From NCBI RefSeq assembly GCF_001465595.2, contig NZ_CP013481.2, forward strand, positions 3,906,001 to 3,970,000: a stretch of 64,000 nt of DNA. The letters run 5' to 3'. The stretch is from Pandoraea apista. Lineage in GTDB: Bacteria; Pseudomonadota; Gammaproteobacteria; Burkholderiales; Burkholderiaceae. How positions within the stretch are numbered: the stretch's first letter is position 1; each line of letters starts with the position of its first letter. Below, piece after piece: positions 17,397-26,271 of the stretch. The notes below the pieces were generated by a model. The model ran no database searches, was not told the DNA's origin, and saw only the letters and a list, made by a program, of their open reading frames with translations. The translations under genes and the position numbers were made by a program.

Positions 17397-18028
17397 ACGA
17401 ACTCCCGCAGATAGACGAAGGTGAAGACACAGATCCAGACGAGGTCGAGAAAGTGCCAGAACAGGCTGAGGCATTGCAGACGGCGGCGGACCACGGCGTC
17501 GAAGCCGAAGCGGCCGATCTGGTGAATCATCACGACAAGCCACAGCAAACCACAGGTGACGTGCAGGCCGTGGGTACCCACGAGGGTGAAGAATGCCGAC
17601 AGGAACGCGCTGCGTCCCGGCCCGGCGCCCTCGTGGAGCAATGCCGAAAATTCGTAGACTTCCATGGCGACGAAGGCTGCCCCGAGCGCAAACGTGACCC
17701 ATAGCCAGCGCTGGACGACGGCCTCGTTGCCCGGGCGCATCGACAGCGATGCCAGGCCAAAGGTGAAGCTCGAGAGCAGCAGCAGCATGGTCTCGCCGAG
17801 CACGAACGGCAGTTCGAAGAGTTCGCGCCCGGTGGGCCCGCCGGCGGTGTTCTGCACGAGCACGCCGAACGTGGCGAAGAGCACGCAGAAGATAAGGCAG
17901 TCGCTCATCAGGTAGATCCAGAAACCGAGCGTGGTGGTCGCACCGGTGTCGTGATGACCGTGAGCGTGATCGTTGGACGACGCCTGAGCGCCGTGCCCGT
18001 GATGGGGATGAAGGGATGCCGAGGACAT
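17393..18028 (-). CDS. cyoC: CyoC, cytochrome bo3 ubiquinol oxidase subunit III
   Basis: CyoC is subunit III of the quinol oxidase, a 211-residue protein with five membrane helices like bacterial bo3 subunit III. A His-rich N-terminal tail (residues 7-27, about nine His) precedes the first helix. Conserved segments include '[21 protein letters not shown]' type helix 1 and '[18 protein letters not shown]'. The start codon shares one base with the cyoB stop (TGATG) and its own stop overlaps cyoD, so B, C and D are tightly coupled. Confidence 0.95.
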   Translation of the reverse strand: MSSASLHPHHGHGAQASSNDHAHGHHDTGATTTLGFWIYLMSDCLIFCVLFATFGVLVQNTAGGPTGRELFELPFVLGETMLLLLSSFTFGLASLSMRPGNEAVVQRWLWVTFALGAAFVAMEVYEFSALLHEGAGPGRSAFLSAFFTLVGTHGLHVTCGLLWLVVMIHQIGRFGFDAVVRRRLQCLSLFWHFLDLVWICVFTFVYLREFV

Positions 18029-20034
18029 CAGGCGGCCTTTTGCAGGGATTGACGCGCAGGAAGCGCTGCACGCAGGTCGGCAAAGCGGGCGTTTTCGATA
18101 CGCTCCACTTCGGCCGCCGGCACGTAATAATCGACGTCGCGGTCGTAGGTGCGCCACAGGAAGACGGCAACGGTGGCGACAAGGCTCGCACCGGCCAGCC
18201 ACCAGATATGCCACACGAGCGCGAAGCACATGACACCGCTGAAGACGGAGACGAGGAAGCCGGTGCCGGTGTTGCGCGGCATGTGAATGTCTTCGTATTG
18301 CTTGGGCTCACGCCACGCGAGGCCGCGCTCTTTGTCGTCCCAGTGCTGTTCGAGCGAGTCGATGTGGGGCACGTGCGCGAAGTTGTAGAACGGCGCGGGC
18401 GAGGATGTCGCCCATTCGAGGCTGCGCGCGTCCCACGGGTCACCGGTCAGATCGCGGTTGGCATGGCGGTCGCGAATGCTCACAACGAGTTGGACGATGA
18501 ACGCCAGAATCCCCAGTCCGATGACGGCGGCGCCCACGGCGGCCACGATCAGGTAGGGCTGCCAGTCGGCCTGCACGTAATGGTTCATGCGACGTGTCAT
18601 GCCTTTGAAGCCCAACACGTACAGCGGCATGAAGGCGAGGTAGAAACCCACCAGCCAGCAGGTGAAGGAGATCTTGCCCCAGCGCTCGTTGAGGGTGAAA
18701 CCGAACACTTTGGGGAACCAGAAGGTGATGCCGGCAAGGCACCCGAACACCACGCCGCCGATGATGACGTTGTGGAAGTGAGCCACCAGGAACAGCGAGT
18801 TGTGCAGCACGAAGTCGGCGCCCGGCACGGCGAGCAGCACGCCGGTCATGCCGCCGATGGCGAACGTCACCATGAAACCGATGGTCCAGAGCGTTGACGA
18901 GTGGTATCGGATACGGCCCTGATACATGGTGAACAGCCAGTTGAACAGCTTCACACCGGTGGGAATCGAGATGATGGTGGTCATGATCCCGAAGAACGCA
19001 TTGACGTTGGCGCCGGACCCCATGGTGAAGAAGTGATGCAGCCACACGAAGAACGACAGAATGCCGATCGACGAGGTGGCGTAGACCATGGATTTGTAGC
19101 CGAACAGGGGCTTGCGCGAGAACGTGGCGATGATTTCGGAAAACGCGCCGAACGCCGGCAAAATCAGGATGTACACCTCGGGGTGGCCCCAGATCCAGAT
19201 GAGGTTGACGTACATCATGGCGTTGCCGCCCAGTTCGTTGGTGAAGAAGTGCATGTCCAGATAACGATCGGCGGTGAGCAGCGCGAGCGTGGCGGTCAGC
19301 ACGGGGAACACGGCAACGATGAGGATGTTGGTGATGAGCGCGGTCCACGTGAACACGGGCATTTTCATCAGGTTCATGCCAGGCGCACGCATGCGCAGGA
19401 TGGTGACGATGAAGTTGATGCCGGTGAGCGTGGTGCCCAGCCCCGATATCTGTAGCGACCAGATGTAGTAGTCGACTCCGACGGTGGGGCTATACCCGAG
19501 TTCGGAGAGCGGCGGATAGGCGACCCAGCCGGTGGCGGCAAAGTCGCCCACGAACATGGACATCATGACGAGCACGGCGCCCATGGCGGAGAGCCAGAAC
19601 GAGAGGGAGTTCACGAACGGGAACGCCACGTCGCGCGCACCGATTTGCAGCGGCACGATAACGTTCATCAGGCCAAGCACGAGCGGCGTGGCCACGAAGA
19701 AGATCATGATGACGCCGTGCGCCGTGAAGATCTGGTCGTAGTGATGCGGCGGCAGGTAACCCGCTTCGCCACCGGCGGCAACGGCCTGTTGTGCGCGCAT
19801 CATGATGGCGTCGGCGAACCCGCGCAGCAGCATGACGAGCGCGAGCACGATGTACATGACACCAATGCGTTTGTGGTCGACGGAGGTGATCCACTCTTTC
19901 CAGAGGTAGCCCCACTTCCGGTAGTAGGTGATGGCGCCCAACAGCGCCGCGCCCCCCATAAGCACCACGGCAAGTGTGCCCATGATGATGGGCTCGTGCA
20001 GCGGAATGGCGTCGAGATCTAATTTTCCGAACAT
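18028..20034 (-). CDS. cyoB: CyoB, cytochrome bo3 ubiquinol oxidase subunit I
   Basis: CyoB is the catalytic subunit I, which oxidises ubiquinol, reduces oxygen to water and pumps protons. The 668-residue protein keeps the metal ligands at the same numbers as the E. coli enzyme: H106 and H421 for haem b, H419 for haem o3, and H284, H333 and H334 for CuB. Y288, cross-linked to H284 in the active site, is also present (WGHPEVY). About 15 membrane helices are expected. It sits 3 bases after cyoA and overlaps cyoC by one base. Confidence 0.98.
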   Translation of the reverse strand: MFGKLDLDAIPLHEPIIMGTLAVVLMGGAALLGAITYYRKWGYLWKEWITSVDHKRIGVMYIVLALVMLLRGFADAIMMRAQQAVAAGGEAGYLPPHHYDQIFTAHGVIMIFFVATPLVLGLMNVIVPLQIGARDVAFPFVNSLSFWLSAMGAVLVMMSMFVGDFAATGWVAYPPLSELGYSPTVGVDYYIWSLQISGLGTTLTGINFIVTILRMRAPGMNLMKMPVFTWTALITNILIVAVFPVLTATLALLTADRYLDMHFFTNELGGNAMMYVNLIWIWGHPEVYILILPAFGAFSEIIATFSRKPLFGYKSMVYATSSIGILSFFVWLHHFFTMGSGANVNAFFGIMTTIISIPTGVKLFNWLFTMYQGRIRYHSSTLWTIGFMVTFAIGGMTGVLLAVPGADFVLHNSLFLVAHFHNVIIGGVVFGCLAGITFWFPKVFGFTLNERWGKISFTCWLVGFYLAFMPLYVLGFKGMTRRMNHYVQADWQPYLIVAAVGAAVIGLGILAFIVQLVVSIRDRHANRDLTGDPWDARSLEWATSSPAPFYNFAHVPHIDSLEQHWDDKERGLAWREPKQYEDIHMPRNTGTGFLVSVFSGVMCFALVWHIWWLAGASLVATVAVFLWRTYDRDVDYYVPAAEVERIENARFADLRAALPARQSLQKAA

Positions 20035-20037
20035 GAC

Positions 20038-21120
20038 TTACTCCGTGAGCGCGCGTTGGGCAGCGGGTTGTGCACCGGCTTCGCGCTCGGGACGCAGCGC
20101 GAGCAACGCTCGGCGCTTCATTGGATCGAGTTGGCCGTCCACGCGGCAATTGGCGGCGGCGATGATGTCGTCGATGGCGTTACCCGTGACTCGCATGCCT
20201 TGCGCGGCACCCTCCATGGGCCCCATGTATTTGCCGACGACGGCATCGAACAGACCCGGCATAACGTTCGCGTAGATCGCCACGGGGGCGCCGGTGCCCG
20301 GTTGTTCGAGCTTGACGTAGGTGGGCGCGTCGAGCGTGTCTGGCACAGACTGGGCTTCTTTGACCCACTTTTCGAAATCGCCGCGCGAGGTCACGTGGGC
20401 CTTGAAGTGCATGTCCGAGAAGCCCGCACCGCTGTAGGCCGACGACATCCCGGCATAGGTGCCGGTCTCGTTGGCAATCAGGTGGAGCTTTGTCTGCATG
20501 CCCGACATGGCGTAGACCATGCTGCCAAGCTGCGGAATGAAGAAGGCGTTCATCAACGACTCGGCCGTGAGCTTGAACTCGACAGGCGTGTCGACCGGCA
20601 ACACGAGTTTGTTGACGGTAGCGACGTGGTAATCGGGGTAGATGAAAAGCCACTTCCAGTTGAGCGCCACGACTTCGACTCGCACCGGCGGCTTGTCGGT
20701 TGCCACGGGCTCGATGGGACGGTAGGGGTCCAGCTTGTGCGTGGTCTCCCAGATCATCACGGCAAGCGACACGACGATGACGACCGGGATACTCCACACG
20801 ACAACTTCGATCTTGGTCGAATGTGCCCATTTGGGCGAATACGTCGCGGCAGTGTTGGTCTCGCGATAACGCCAGAAGAACACGAGCGTGAGCACGATCA
20901 CCGGAATGACGACGAGCAGCATGACGCCCAACGCAATCAGGATCAGATGCTTTTCCTGTTCGCCAACGCTACCCTTCGGGTTCAGCAACTCCAGCGTGCA
21001 ACCGCTCATGGGCACCATCGCCATCGCCGCTGCGACGCGCGCGCACACCATGCGCCAACGAACGCTGGGTGCTGTGTCTGCCCCTCCTCTCAGGGGGGGC
21101 GAGACCTTATGCATGGACAT
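20038..21120 (-). CDS. cyoA: CyoA, cytochrome bo3 ubiquinol oxidase subunit II (lipoprotein)
   Basis: CyoA is subunit II, with a periplasmic cupredoxin domain that has lost the CuA site. The 360-residue protein has an N-terminal signal with a lipobox (Met-Ser-Gly-Cys, Cys41), two membrane helices (about 57-80 and 98-116) and then the cupredoxin fold with 'WKWLFIYPDY'. The start ATG at 21120 has GAGG 6 bases upstream. It is the first gene of the cyoABCD operon. The signal region before the lipobox is long (40 residues); an internal start at Met24 or later would shorten it but lacks a better ribosome site. Confidence 0.95.
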   Translation of the reverse strand: MSMHKVSPPLRGGADTAPSVRWRMVCARVAAAMAMVPMSGCTLELLNPKGSVGEQEKHLILIALGVMLLVVIPVIVLTLVFFWRYRETNTAATYSPKWAHSTKIEVVVWSIPVVIVVSLAVMIWETTHKLDPYRPIEPVATDKPPVRVEVVALNWKWLFIYPDYHVATVNKLVLPVDTPVEFKLTAESLMNAFFIPQLGSMVYAMSGMQTKLHLIANETGTYAGMSSAYSGAGFSDMHFKAHVTSRGDFEKWVKEAQSVPDTLDAPTYVKLEQPGTGAPVAIYANVMPGLFDAVVGKYMGPMEGAAQGMRVTGNAIDDIIAAANCRVDGQLDPMKRRALLALRPEREAGAQPAAQRALTE

Positions 21121-21430
21121 CTTTAGCCTCTATGTATGGATACACAATTTGCGTGACGAATGCTACGCATGCGCATATTCCATACATCGCGACATAATGA
21201 CGCAGGCCACGACTTCCCGGTTCGTGCACCCGCTGTTGGCTTTCTTATCTTGTTTTGTTAGCGCTGGAACCTGCTTTATTTACTGCGTTTTTGATACTGG
21301 TTACCTCAGCTGCGCCAGACCGGAGACCCCCTTCCGATACTCAGACAATGAACCAACTCGTCTCGGAAGGGGGTCCCCGGTCCGGCCTCTTACGCCCCAG
21401 ATTCTCCCCCCCTCTCCTCTCTCCTCCCCC
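21121..21430. other. Intergenic region upstream of cyoA / downstream of the autotransporter
   Basis: These 310 bases contain no gene. The left half (21121-21300) is AT-rich and must hold the cyo operon promoter, read leftwards, but I cannot assign one pair of boxes with confidence. The right part holds the inverted repeat annotated separately and a pyrimidine-rich stretch (21398-21432). Confidence 0.5.
21325..21375 (-). terminator. Hairpin downstream of the autotransporter gene
   Basis: A perfect 13-bp inverted repeat (GACCCCCTTCCGA at 21325-21337 against 21363-21375) with a 25-base loop lies about 55 bases after the autotransporter stop codon. It is likely to end that transcript before cyoA. 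There is no U-tract after it, so a rho-dependent or purely structural role is possible. Confidence 0.55.
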
Positions 21431-24400
21431 CTAGAAGCGCCACGTCGCTGACACCGACCCCGATACGTCCGCATTGCCCGCCTTGTAAACACTGCTCGAT
21501 ACCGCAGCACCGATCACCACGCGCCGCGCTATCCGATACGACACGCCCGCCTGTATACCAAGGCTGTCTCTTCCCACCACCTCGCTCCTTGTCGTAAAGG
21601 TCGCCCCGGGATACCCCGCGAAGTACGCACTCTGATTTATCGCGCCTCCCGTCAACTCATGGTTCCACGTCGCCTGCAAATTCGCCGTCAACGCATTTCC
21701 TGAAACCATCGGCAACTCGAAACGCACTTCTCCCCCCAATCGACTCCTCAGCGAATTGAACGTCTTGCCGTCAACGTGCAATCGCACACCATCAGCATTT
21801 CCCTCCGTTACGCTCGGACGATACAAGGCCGTGTAATCAAACGCCGCCACCGGACCCGCACTGGTCGTGCCGCTCAACTGCCAACGCCATCCACCGCCCA
21901 CCGTGGCCGACGCCGTTGCCCCCGTCCACGTTCCCCTTGGCGTCGCCGAGTATCCGTTCACAGCAACCGTGCGATCAACTCGGCCATCTTCAACCCCCGC
22001 ACGCACCGCCGCAAACGCATGGGGCCCTGCGCTCAGATCCGGCGCGTATCGTGCATGTACGCCAATATCGAACGCCGTCGTCTTGCCCGACCCCGGTGTC
22101 TGGCCATCAAGACGTGTCGACTGACTACTGACAGCACCGTGCGCACCAAGGGTCCAGTCTCGGCCCTCGCCCGCCACCTTCTCCACACCAAAGACAACGC
22201 CGTAGGTGTTGCCGCTCACCCCCGCCATGTCGCCGTCGCGACTCCGCCAGTAACCGCTTCCGAACGGCATCGCGAACGCTCGCCAATTGCCGCCGGCTAC
22301 GCTTTCGCCCGTGCTGATGCCGGTGTCCGCGCCCGCACCATTTGCGCCGTCTGCCCCCACCGCGGCAGCCACGATGTCGGTGATCTGACGCTCACGCATC
22401 AATCCTCCCGCGAACATGGCGCCATAGGCGGCAGGCGTGAGTTGCGGCAACGCTTTGGCAATGCCGCTGCCATCGGCCGCCGAGAAGTCCAGCGCCGTGA
22501 CAAGCGGCTGCAAGTCCGTACCGGCACTGCCGGCGATCTTGTCTAACGCCGCCCCCACCCGCTGGCTGTTGCCGTCGGTGCTGTACTGGGAGTAAGCATT
22601 CGCCGCACGCGTCACCGCCACGCGATAGGTGTTGCCACCAAGCGACGTGGCGCTCGTCAGCAGCGTCGGCGAAGACAGCAGGGTGGTCACGTTGGCAAAC
22701 GCACCATTGATGCTCGACGCATTGAGCCATTGATCCGACGTGACGCTGAAAGCATTCGCGTACCAACCCCGCTGTGGAGCGATGGCGAGTGTGCCGTCCA
22801 GTGTCGCAGTGCCCGAGACGATCAGTTTGCTGAAGGTGCCATCGCCCGAGAGTTCAGCAAGCAGGCGTCCCGTGTTCGTCTGCCTGTAGTCGCCGGCGAT
22901 GCTGATAAAACTCCCTGCCAACAAGGGCGCAACGGTGCCTTCGTTCAAGAAGCGTCCGGCAGCGTTAAGCTGGTAGCGGCTGTTGCCGCTGAGCGTCGCG
23001 CCGTTTGCGACAGACACGTCGTAGACGGTGTGATCGCCGTTAATTTGCGTGGTCCCGCCAAGCATCGACACCGACAGGTTGTTGCCAATGATATTGCCGT
23101 CGAAGCGCAGGTTGAAGGTCGAATCGGGCTGCTCGGTCGCACGGCCGTTCGCGTCAGGTGCCAGACCGAATTTGAGTTGCGTCAGACGAAGGGCGCCGTT
23201 GTCGTCGAGCCGCGAGTAAGACGACAGAATGTCGCCGTAGAGCGCCGCCCCCCGCATGATGTTGATCTGCCCGACGTAACCGCTCTCGGACATATATAGC
23301 GAGGCGAATTTGCCCGAGAGTCGGCCTGTGACGTCGACCTGCGACACCAGCGGCCCATTGATTTCGTCGGGCAACGCCAGCGCTTTGTTCAGCTCCTCGC
23401 GAAAGTACGAGCCTCGATATTCCATGCCTTTACCATCGCCGAGCGGGTTATAGCCGAAATCGAAGCTCGCCGCGATGCCGTGTTCGCCCATTGCCTGAAC
23501 GTCGCCACGCTGTACAAACGTGTGGTTTTTGCCATAGGCAAACATCACGCCACGGCCATAGGCGCCGTCGGCATACACGCGCGTTCCGGGCAGCACGGTG
23601 ATGGTATTCCCAACGCCGTCAACCCGAACACCCGCGCCCCCGGGGCCGATGCTCAGCAGATCGGCCAATTGCGAAACATTGTTGTAGCTGCCGTAGACAT
23701 GCAACCCCAGCCCTTGCGTGGCGGTGTTGTAGACGTTCGGCAGGTAAGCCGTACCGTCCGCATTGCGCGCGAAGTACGGTTGGTCATTCACGAGGCTCAG
23801 CCCATCGTTGTATATCGAACGACCAAAGAAATTACGGCGGTCGATGTTGTAGCCGAGGTCTTGAAGCGCTGCCAGTTCGGCCTCCATGAACCCGGTGTAA
23901 TTGCGATAGGCCTGATGACTCATCAGGCTGTTTTTCAACTCGATATGGGACATGAACGGCAGGTCCACATACCTGACGTTGTCGATCGTGGCCGTCGTGG
24001 CCACGGGAATCCCTTTCATCGCCCCCGCCAGCACTTCGCTTACGTGATCGCCGGTAAAGTACCCCCCCTCGTCGCTGACGTCGAATGGATCGTTTGCGGG
24101 GGGTTTGGTGCAAAACGGACAATAGATGACTTGTCCCGGCCGGGCCGGATTACCATTCGCGTCGCGCAAATGAGAGGTCCAGACATCGAGCTGGTCGGGG
24201 AAGGACGCAGCGTATGGCGACGGCCCCGCGTAGTTCATTTTGATATTGGTACCAATACCCAGGTTATGCCCCACCTCATGAAAGATCACCGCTGGCAAAT
24301 CGGCTTGCCGATTGAGCGGGACTTGCGACGGAATGTACGGCGCCGTCGAGAAATTCATGTCGGTGATGGTGATTTCTCCGTGCGCCTTGAAGTAGTCCGG

Positions 24401-24808
24401 GTCCAGCACCCGGTTTTGAAGCAGCGTTGAGACCACCATCGTGTCAACACCACGTTCGTCAGCACCAAACGGGCTATAGGCATGGGTGCCGCCCGTGTTC
24501 GACAAGCCGATGTTAAGGATCGCCGGGGTCTGCCCCTGCCCAAACCTCAGAATCTCGCCCCAGTAGCGCAAGGCAGCCACCGTCTGAGCCCTCTGGGTTG
24601 CCGAAATGACGCCGCTCGACGGCACCGGCTGCCCCGTAATTTCCGACGTCCGATAGTCGCCGAAGGATGGCGACACGAAGCGCGCAACGATGAACGGCAC
24701 TCCGTTTGCGTCGGCGATGGTCTCAATATCGTCGGATGCGCCGGCCCCCGGCGACACCATCATGCAAAGCGCCGCAAACGCGACGCCGGTCATACGAATC
24801 GTCCTCAT
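21431..24808 (-). CDS. Autotransporter with zinc-metalloprotease passenger
   Basis: This is a type V secretion protein of 1,125 residues. A signal peptide covers residues 1-24. The N-terminal passenger (about 25-340) carries the zinc motif HEVGH (H177, E178, H181) followed by N-L-G-I, and a possible Met-turn, '[11 protein letters not shown]', near residue 305. The central region (about 400-820) is Gly/Asn-rich beta-helix-like repeat sequence. The last 270 or so residues form an autotransporter beta-barrel ending in Trp-Arg-Phe, the usual terminal aromatic. It probably cleaves proteins at the cell surface or after release. The position where metzincins have their third histidine (HExxHxxGxxH) is Thr, so the third zinc ligand must lie elsewhere. 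The start has GGAG 6 bases upstream. Confidence 0.85.
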   Translation of the reverse strand: MRTIRMTGVAFAALCMMVSPGAGASDDIETIADANGVPFIVARFVSPSFGDYRTSEITGQPVPSSGVISATQRAQTVAALRYWGEILRFGQGQTPAILNIGLSNTGGTHAYSPFGADERGVDTMVVSTLLQNRVLDPDYFKAHGEITITDMNFSTAPYIPSQVPLNRQADLPAVIFHEVGHNLGIGTNIKMNYAGPSPYAASFPDQLDVWTSHLRDANGNPARPGQVIYCPFCTKPPANDPFDVSDEGGYFTGDHVSEVLAGAMKGIPVATTATIDNVRYVDLPFMSHIELKNSLMSHQAYRNYTGFMEAELAALQDLGYNIDRRNFFGRSIYNDGLSLVNDQPYFARNADGTAYLPNVYNTATQGLGLHVYGSYNNVSQLADLLSIGPGGAGVRVDGVGNTITVLPGTRVYADGAYGRGVMFAYGKNHTFVQRGDVQAMGEHGIAASFDFGYNPLGDGKGMEYRGSYFREELNKALALPDEINGPLVSQVDVTGRLSGKFASLYMSESGYVGQINIMRGAALYGDILSSYSRLDDNGALRLTQLKFGLAPDANGRATEQPDSTFNLRFDGNIIGNNLSVSMLGGTTQINGDHTVYDVSVANGATLSGNSRYQLNAAGRFLNEGTVAPLLAGSFISIAGDYRQTNTGRLLAELSGDGTFSKLIVSGTATLDGTLAIAPQRGWYANAFSVTSDQWLNASSINGAFANVTTLLSSPTLLTSATSLGGNTYRVAVTRAANAYSQYSTDGNSQRVGAALDKIAGSAGTDLQPLVTALDFSAADGSGIAKALPQLTPAAYGAMFAGGLMRERQITDIVAAAVGADGANGAGADTGISTGESVAGGNWRAFAMPFGSGYWRSRDGDMAGVSGNTYGVVFGVEKVAGEGRDWTLGAHGAVSSQSTRLDGQTPGSGKTTAFDIGVHARYAPDLSAGPHAFAAVRAGVEDGRVDRTVAVNGYSATPRGTWTGATASATVGGGWRWQLSGTTSAGPVAAFDYTALYRPSVTEGNADGVRLHVDGKTFNSLRSRLGGEVRFELPMVSGNALTANLQATWNHELTGGAINQSAYFAGYPGATFTTRSEVVGRDSLGIQAGVSYRIARRVVIGAAVSSSVYKAGNADVSGSVSATWRF

Positions 24809-25096
24809 TCAGTACTCCGTATCCATTTTTCGGCTTTTGTAATGCTTTGTAATGCCAAGCGCATGGTACGGAGAGCTCCGGGGAGCGTCACTGCGATTTA
24901 TACGGGGTTCGGGGGAGACCGCCCGCACACCCTTGTTAAATCAAGACTTTTTGAATTTACAGGCTGTCATTCCCGGGGAAAACGGCCCGACTTGTACTAA
25001 TCACAGTTTCGCCCGGGAGGGTCGATGACGATACTTCACTCACCGACTGACGCAACAAAGCGGCAGCCGAAAACCGAAACCACGACACATCGACTC
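24809..25096. promoter_or_regulatory. Divergent 5' region of the autotransporter and the peptide operon
   Basis: There is no convincing gene in these 288 bases. A possible sigma-70 promoter for the rightward peptide operon is TTGTTA (24933-24938) and TTTACA (24956-24961) with a 17-base gap, in an AT-rich patch (24932-24962) that stands out against the GC-rich surroundings. A TTGTAC hexamer at 24992-24997 recurs at a similar distance before the facing 25-codon gene (see findings). Confidence 0.4.
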
Positions 25097-25109
25097 AAGG
25101 AGAAACAAT

Positions 25110-25184
25110 ATGCCCGCCATCATCGCTTACGGCTTTCCCGCACTCCTCGGCCTGGTCGGCGTCATCGCCCCGATTTTCGGCTGA
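25110..25184 (+). CDS. Small hydrophobic peptide P1 (24 aa)
   Basis: I do not recognise this peptide. It is a 24-codon frame starting at ATG 25110 with a perfect Shine-Dalgarno (AAGGAG, 25097-25102) at the ideal 7-base gap. The product begins Met-Pro-Ala-Ile-Ile, has no charged residue, and is made of Ile, Leu, Val, Ala, Gly, Pro and Phe with one Tyr7. It is long enough for a single membrane helix with Gly/Pro kinks. Third codon positions are GC-rich, as in real genes here. It is the first of three small genes that end at a terminator just before a two-component system. It could be a membrane-active peptide, a signal or a small membrane protein; the choice is open. Confidence 0.6.
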   Translation: MPAIIAYGFPALLGLVGVIAPIFG

Positions 25185-25223
25185 ACCGCGCCTCAACCCG
25201 ACCCGCCCCCGGAGAACGACACC

Positions 25224-25328
25224 ATGAGCCACCTCTACGATTTCATCGACAGCTTGCTGACCAACGACACCTGCGTCGAAACCGGCATGCAATGCGCCAT
25301 GACCATCGGCCACTTCTTCGGCTACTGA
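25224..25328 (+). CDS. Small acidic two-cysteine peptide P2 (34 aa)
   Basis: This 34-codon frame starts at ATG 25224 with GGAG (25211-25214) 9 bases upstream. The product is acidic (D6, D9, D15, E19), has two cysteines (C17 and C24) that could form a disulphide after export, and ends in an aromatic tail (His-Phe-Phe-Gly-Tyr). No similarity is recognised. It lies 39 bases after P1 and 53 before P3, and the three read as one operon. The different character of P2 (acidic, cysteines) compared with P1 and P3 suggests either a partner peptide or an immunity or accessory role (inference). Confidence 0.55.
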   Translation: MSHLYDFIDSLLTNDTCVETGMQCAMTIGHFFGY

Positions 25329-25381
25329 ACCACCCGTAGCCCCCGCGCCATCAGAGATCTCGTTCACCAAGGAGAAACACC

Positions 25382-25456
25382 ATGCCCGTCACCCTCTTTC
25401 ACGCCGCCCTGGAGCTGTTCGATAAAGTCAGCCACCTTGTGCCGCTCCCCTTCTGA
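25382..25456 (+). CDS. Small amphipathic peptide P3 (24 aa)
   Basis: This 24-codon frame starts at ATG 25382 with a perfect Shine-Dalgarno (AAGGAG, 25369-25374) and the same 7-base gap as P1. Like P1, its product begins Met-Pro. Hydrophobic residues (L5, F6, A9, L12, F13, V16, L19, V20) fall on one face of a helix, and polar ones (H7, E11, D14, K15, S17, H18) on the other. It is therefore a classic short amphipathic helix, ending in Pro-Leu-Pro-Phe. The pattern recalls small surfactant or toxin peptides in other bacteria, but no homology is claimed. A rho-independent terminator follows 21 bases after its stop. Confidence 0.6.
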   Translation: MPVTLFHAALELFDKVSHLVPLPF

Positions 25457-25477
25457 ATCGCCATGACGACAATGAAG

Positions 25478-25505
25478 AAAGGACCGCACCAGCGGTCCTT
25501 TTTCT
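25478..25505 (+). terminator. Rho-independent terminator after the peptide operon
   Basis: A 10-bp stem (AAAGGACCGC at 25478-25487 against 25492-25501) with an ACCA tetraloop runs into a T-rich tract (25499-25503 and beyond). It closes the P1-P2-P3 transcript and separates it from the response regulator gene, so the peptides are not simply a leader of that gene. Confidence 0.9.
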
Positions 25506-25540
25506 TTCACGATGTGGCAACGCCCGGAAGGAAGACCTCT

Positions 25541-25591
25541 ATGTCGCCCGTGTGGCATTGGTGGGAATTTCGTCATCCGGTGATTTTTTAG
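25541..25591 (+). CDS. Possible Trp-rich short upstream frame (16 aa)
   Basis: A 16-codon frame starts at ATG 25541 with AAGGA (25528-25532) 8 bases upstream and ends at TAG 25589-25591, 41 bases before the response regulator. The product has three Trp (W5, W7, W8) plus Phe and His, a very unusual composition. It could be a regulatory upstream frame for the response regulator, another tiny peptide gene, or chance. Support is limited to the ribosome site and the composition. Confidence 0.28.
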   Translation: MSPVWHWWEFRHPVIF

Positions 25592-25632
25592 TAGGATTCC
25601 ACTATTCCATATAAAAATCCGGGGCCAGAGGG

Positions 25633-26235
25633 ATGTCATCTCCCACTAAAGTTTTTTGCATCGAGGACGACCATGATTCGGCAGATCTGATTCGCGAGGA
25701 TCTGACGGACCGGGGCTATGTCGTCAAGGTGGCGCACGACTTCACGACAGCGCTGGCGACGCTCGCGTCGTTTATGCCAGACGTCATCCTGTGCGACGTC
25801 AATGTGCCGGGCATGACCGGCTTCGAGTTTCTGGAAAGCGCGCGCAGCATTATTCAGGGCGAACGCAAGATCCCTTTCATTTTTCTGACGGGCAACGCCG
25901 ACAAGGCGTCGATTATGCGCGGGCACAGCACCGGCGCCGACGAGTACATGCTCAAGCCGGTCGACTTCGACGTGCTCGACACTGTGATCCGCAAGTACAC
26001 CGATCACGAGGAAATCCCGGATGGCACACCGCTGCCGTTTGGCCTCACAAAGCGGGAAGTGGAAGTGCTGCAGTGGTCGGCACGCGGCAAGACGTCGGCC
26101 GAAATTTCGATCATTCTCGATCTGGGCAAACGCACGGTGGACTTCCACATCGATAACGCCCGCGAGAAGCTCAACGTCGCCACACGCACGGAAGCCGTGG
26201 TACGCGCGGCGCTACTCAATATCATCCAGCTTTGA
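25633..26235 (+). CDS. LuxR/NarL-type response regulator
   Basis: This 200-residue regulator has an N-terminal receiver domain (acidic pocket E11, D12, D13; phospho-acceptor D55 in LCDVNVPG; T86; K108 in LKPVD) and a C-terminal LuxR-type helix-turn-helix (about 136-197, with 'LTKREVEVLQWSARGKTSAEIS'). It is presumably phosphorylated by the kinase encoded next and binds DNA to control target genes. The small peptide operon and the exporter nearby are the obvious candidates (inference). A GAGGG sequence lies immediately before the ATG, closer than normal, so translation may be weak or begin slightly differently. It stands directly upstream of the kinase with the same orientation. Confidence 0.9.
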   Translation: MSSPTKVFCIEDDHDSADLIREDLTDRGYVVKVAHDFTTALATLASFMPDVILCDVNVPGMTGFEFLESARSIIQGERKIPFIFLTGNADKASIMRGHSTGADEYMLKPVDFDVLDTVIRKYTDHEEIPDGTPLPFGLTKREVEVLQWSARGKTSAEISIILDLGKRTVDFHIDNAREKLNVATRTEAVVRAALLNIIQL

Positions 26236-26271
26236 TTGCCTCAGACTCTCCTCCCGCGACGGATCACCCGC

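Noticed and set aside
21138..21300. AT-rich patches before cyoA as an FNR/ANR-type oxygen-control site
   Set aside because: No TTGAT-N4-ATCAA match was found, and only loosely similar sequence is present.
25025..25339. A 104-codon frame over the peptide operon with a GGGAGGG sequence before its ATG
   Set aside because: It is Arg/His/Pro-rich with no recognisable domain and runs through P1 and P2 in another frame. Those have better spaced ribosome sites and more natural composition.
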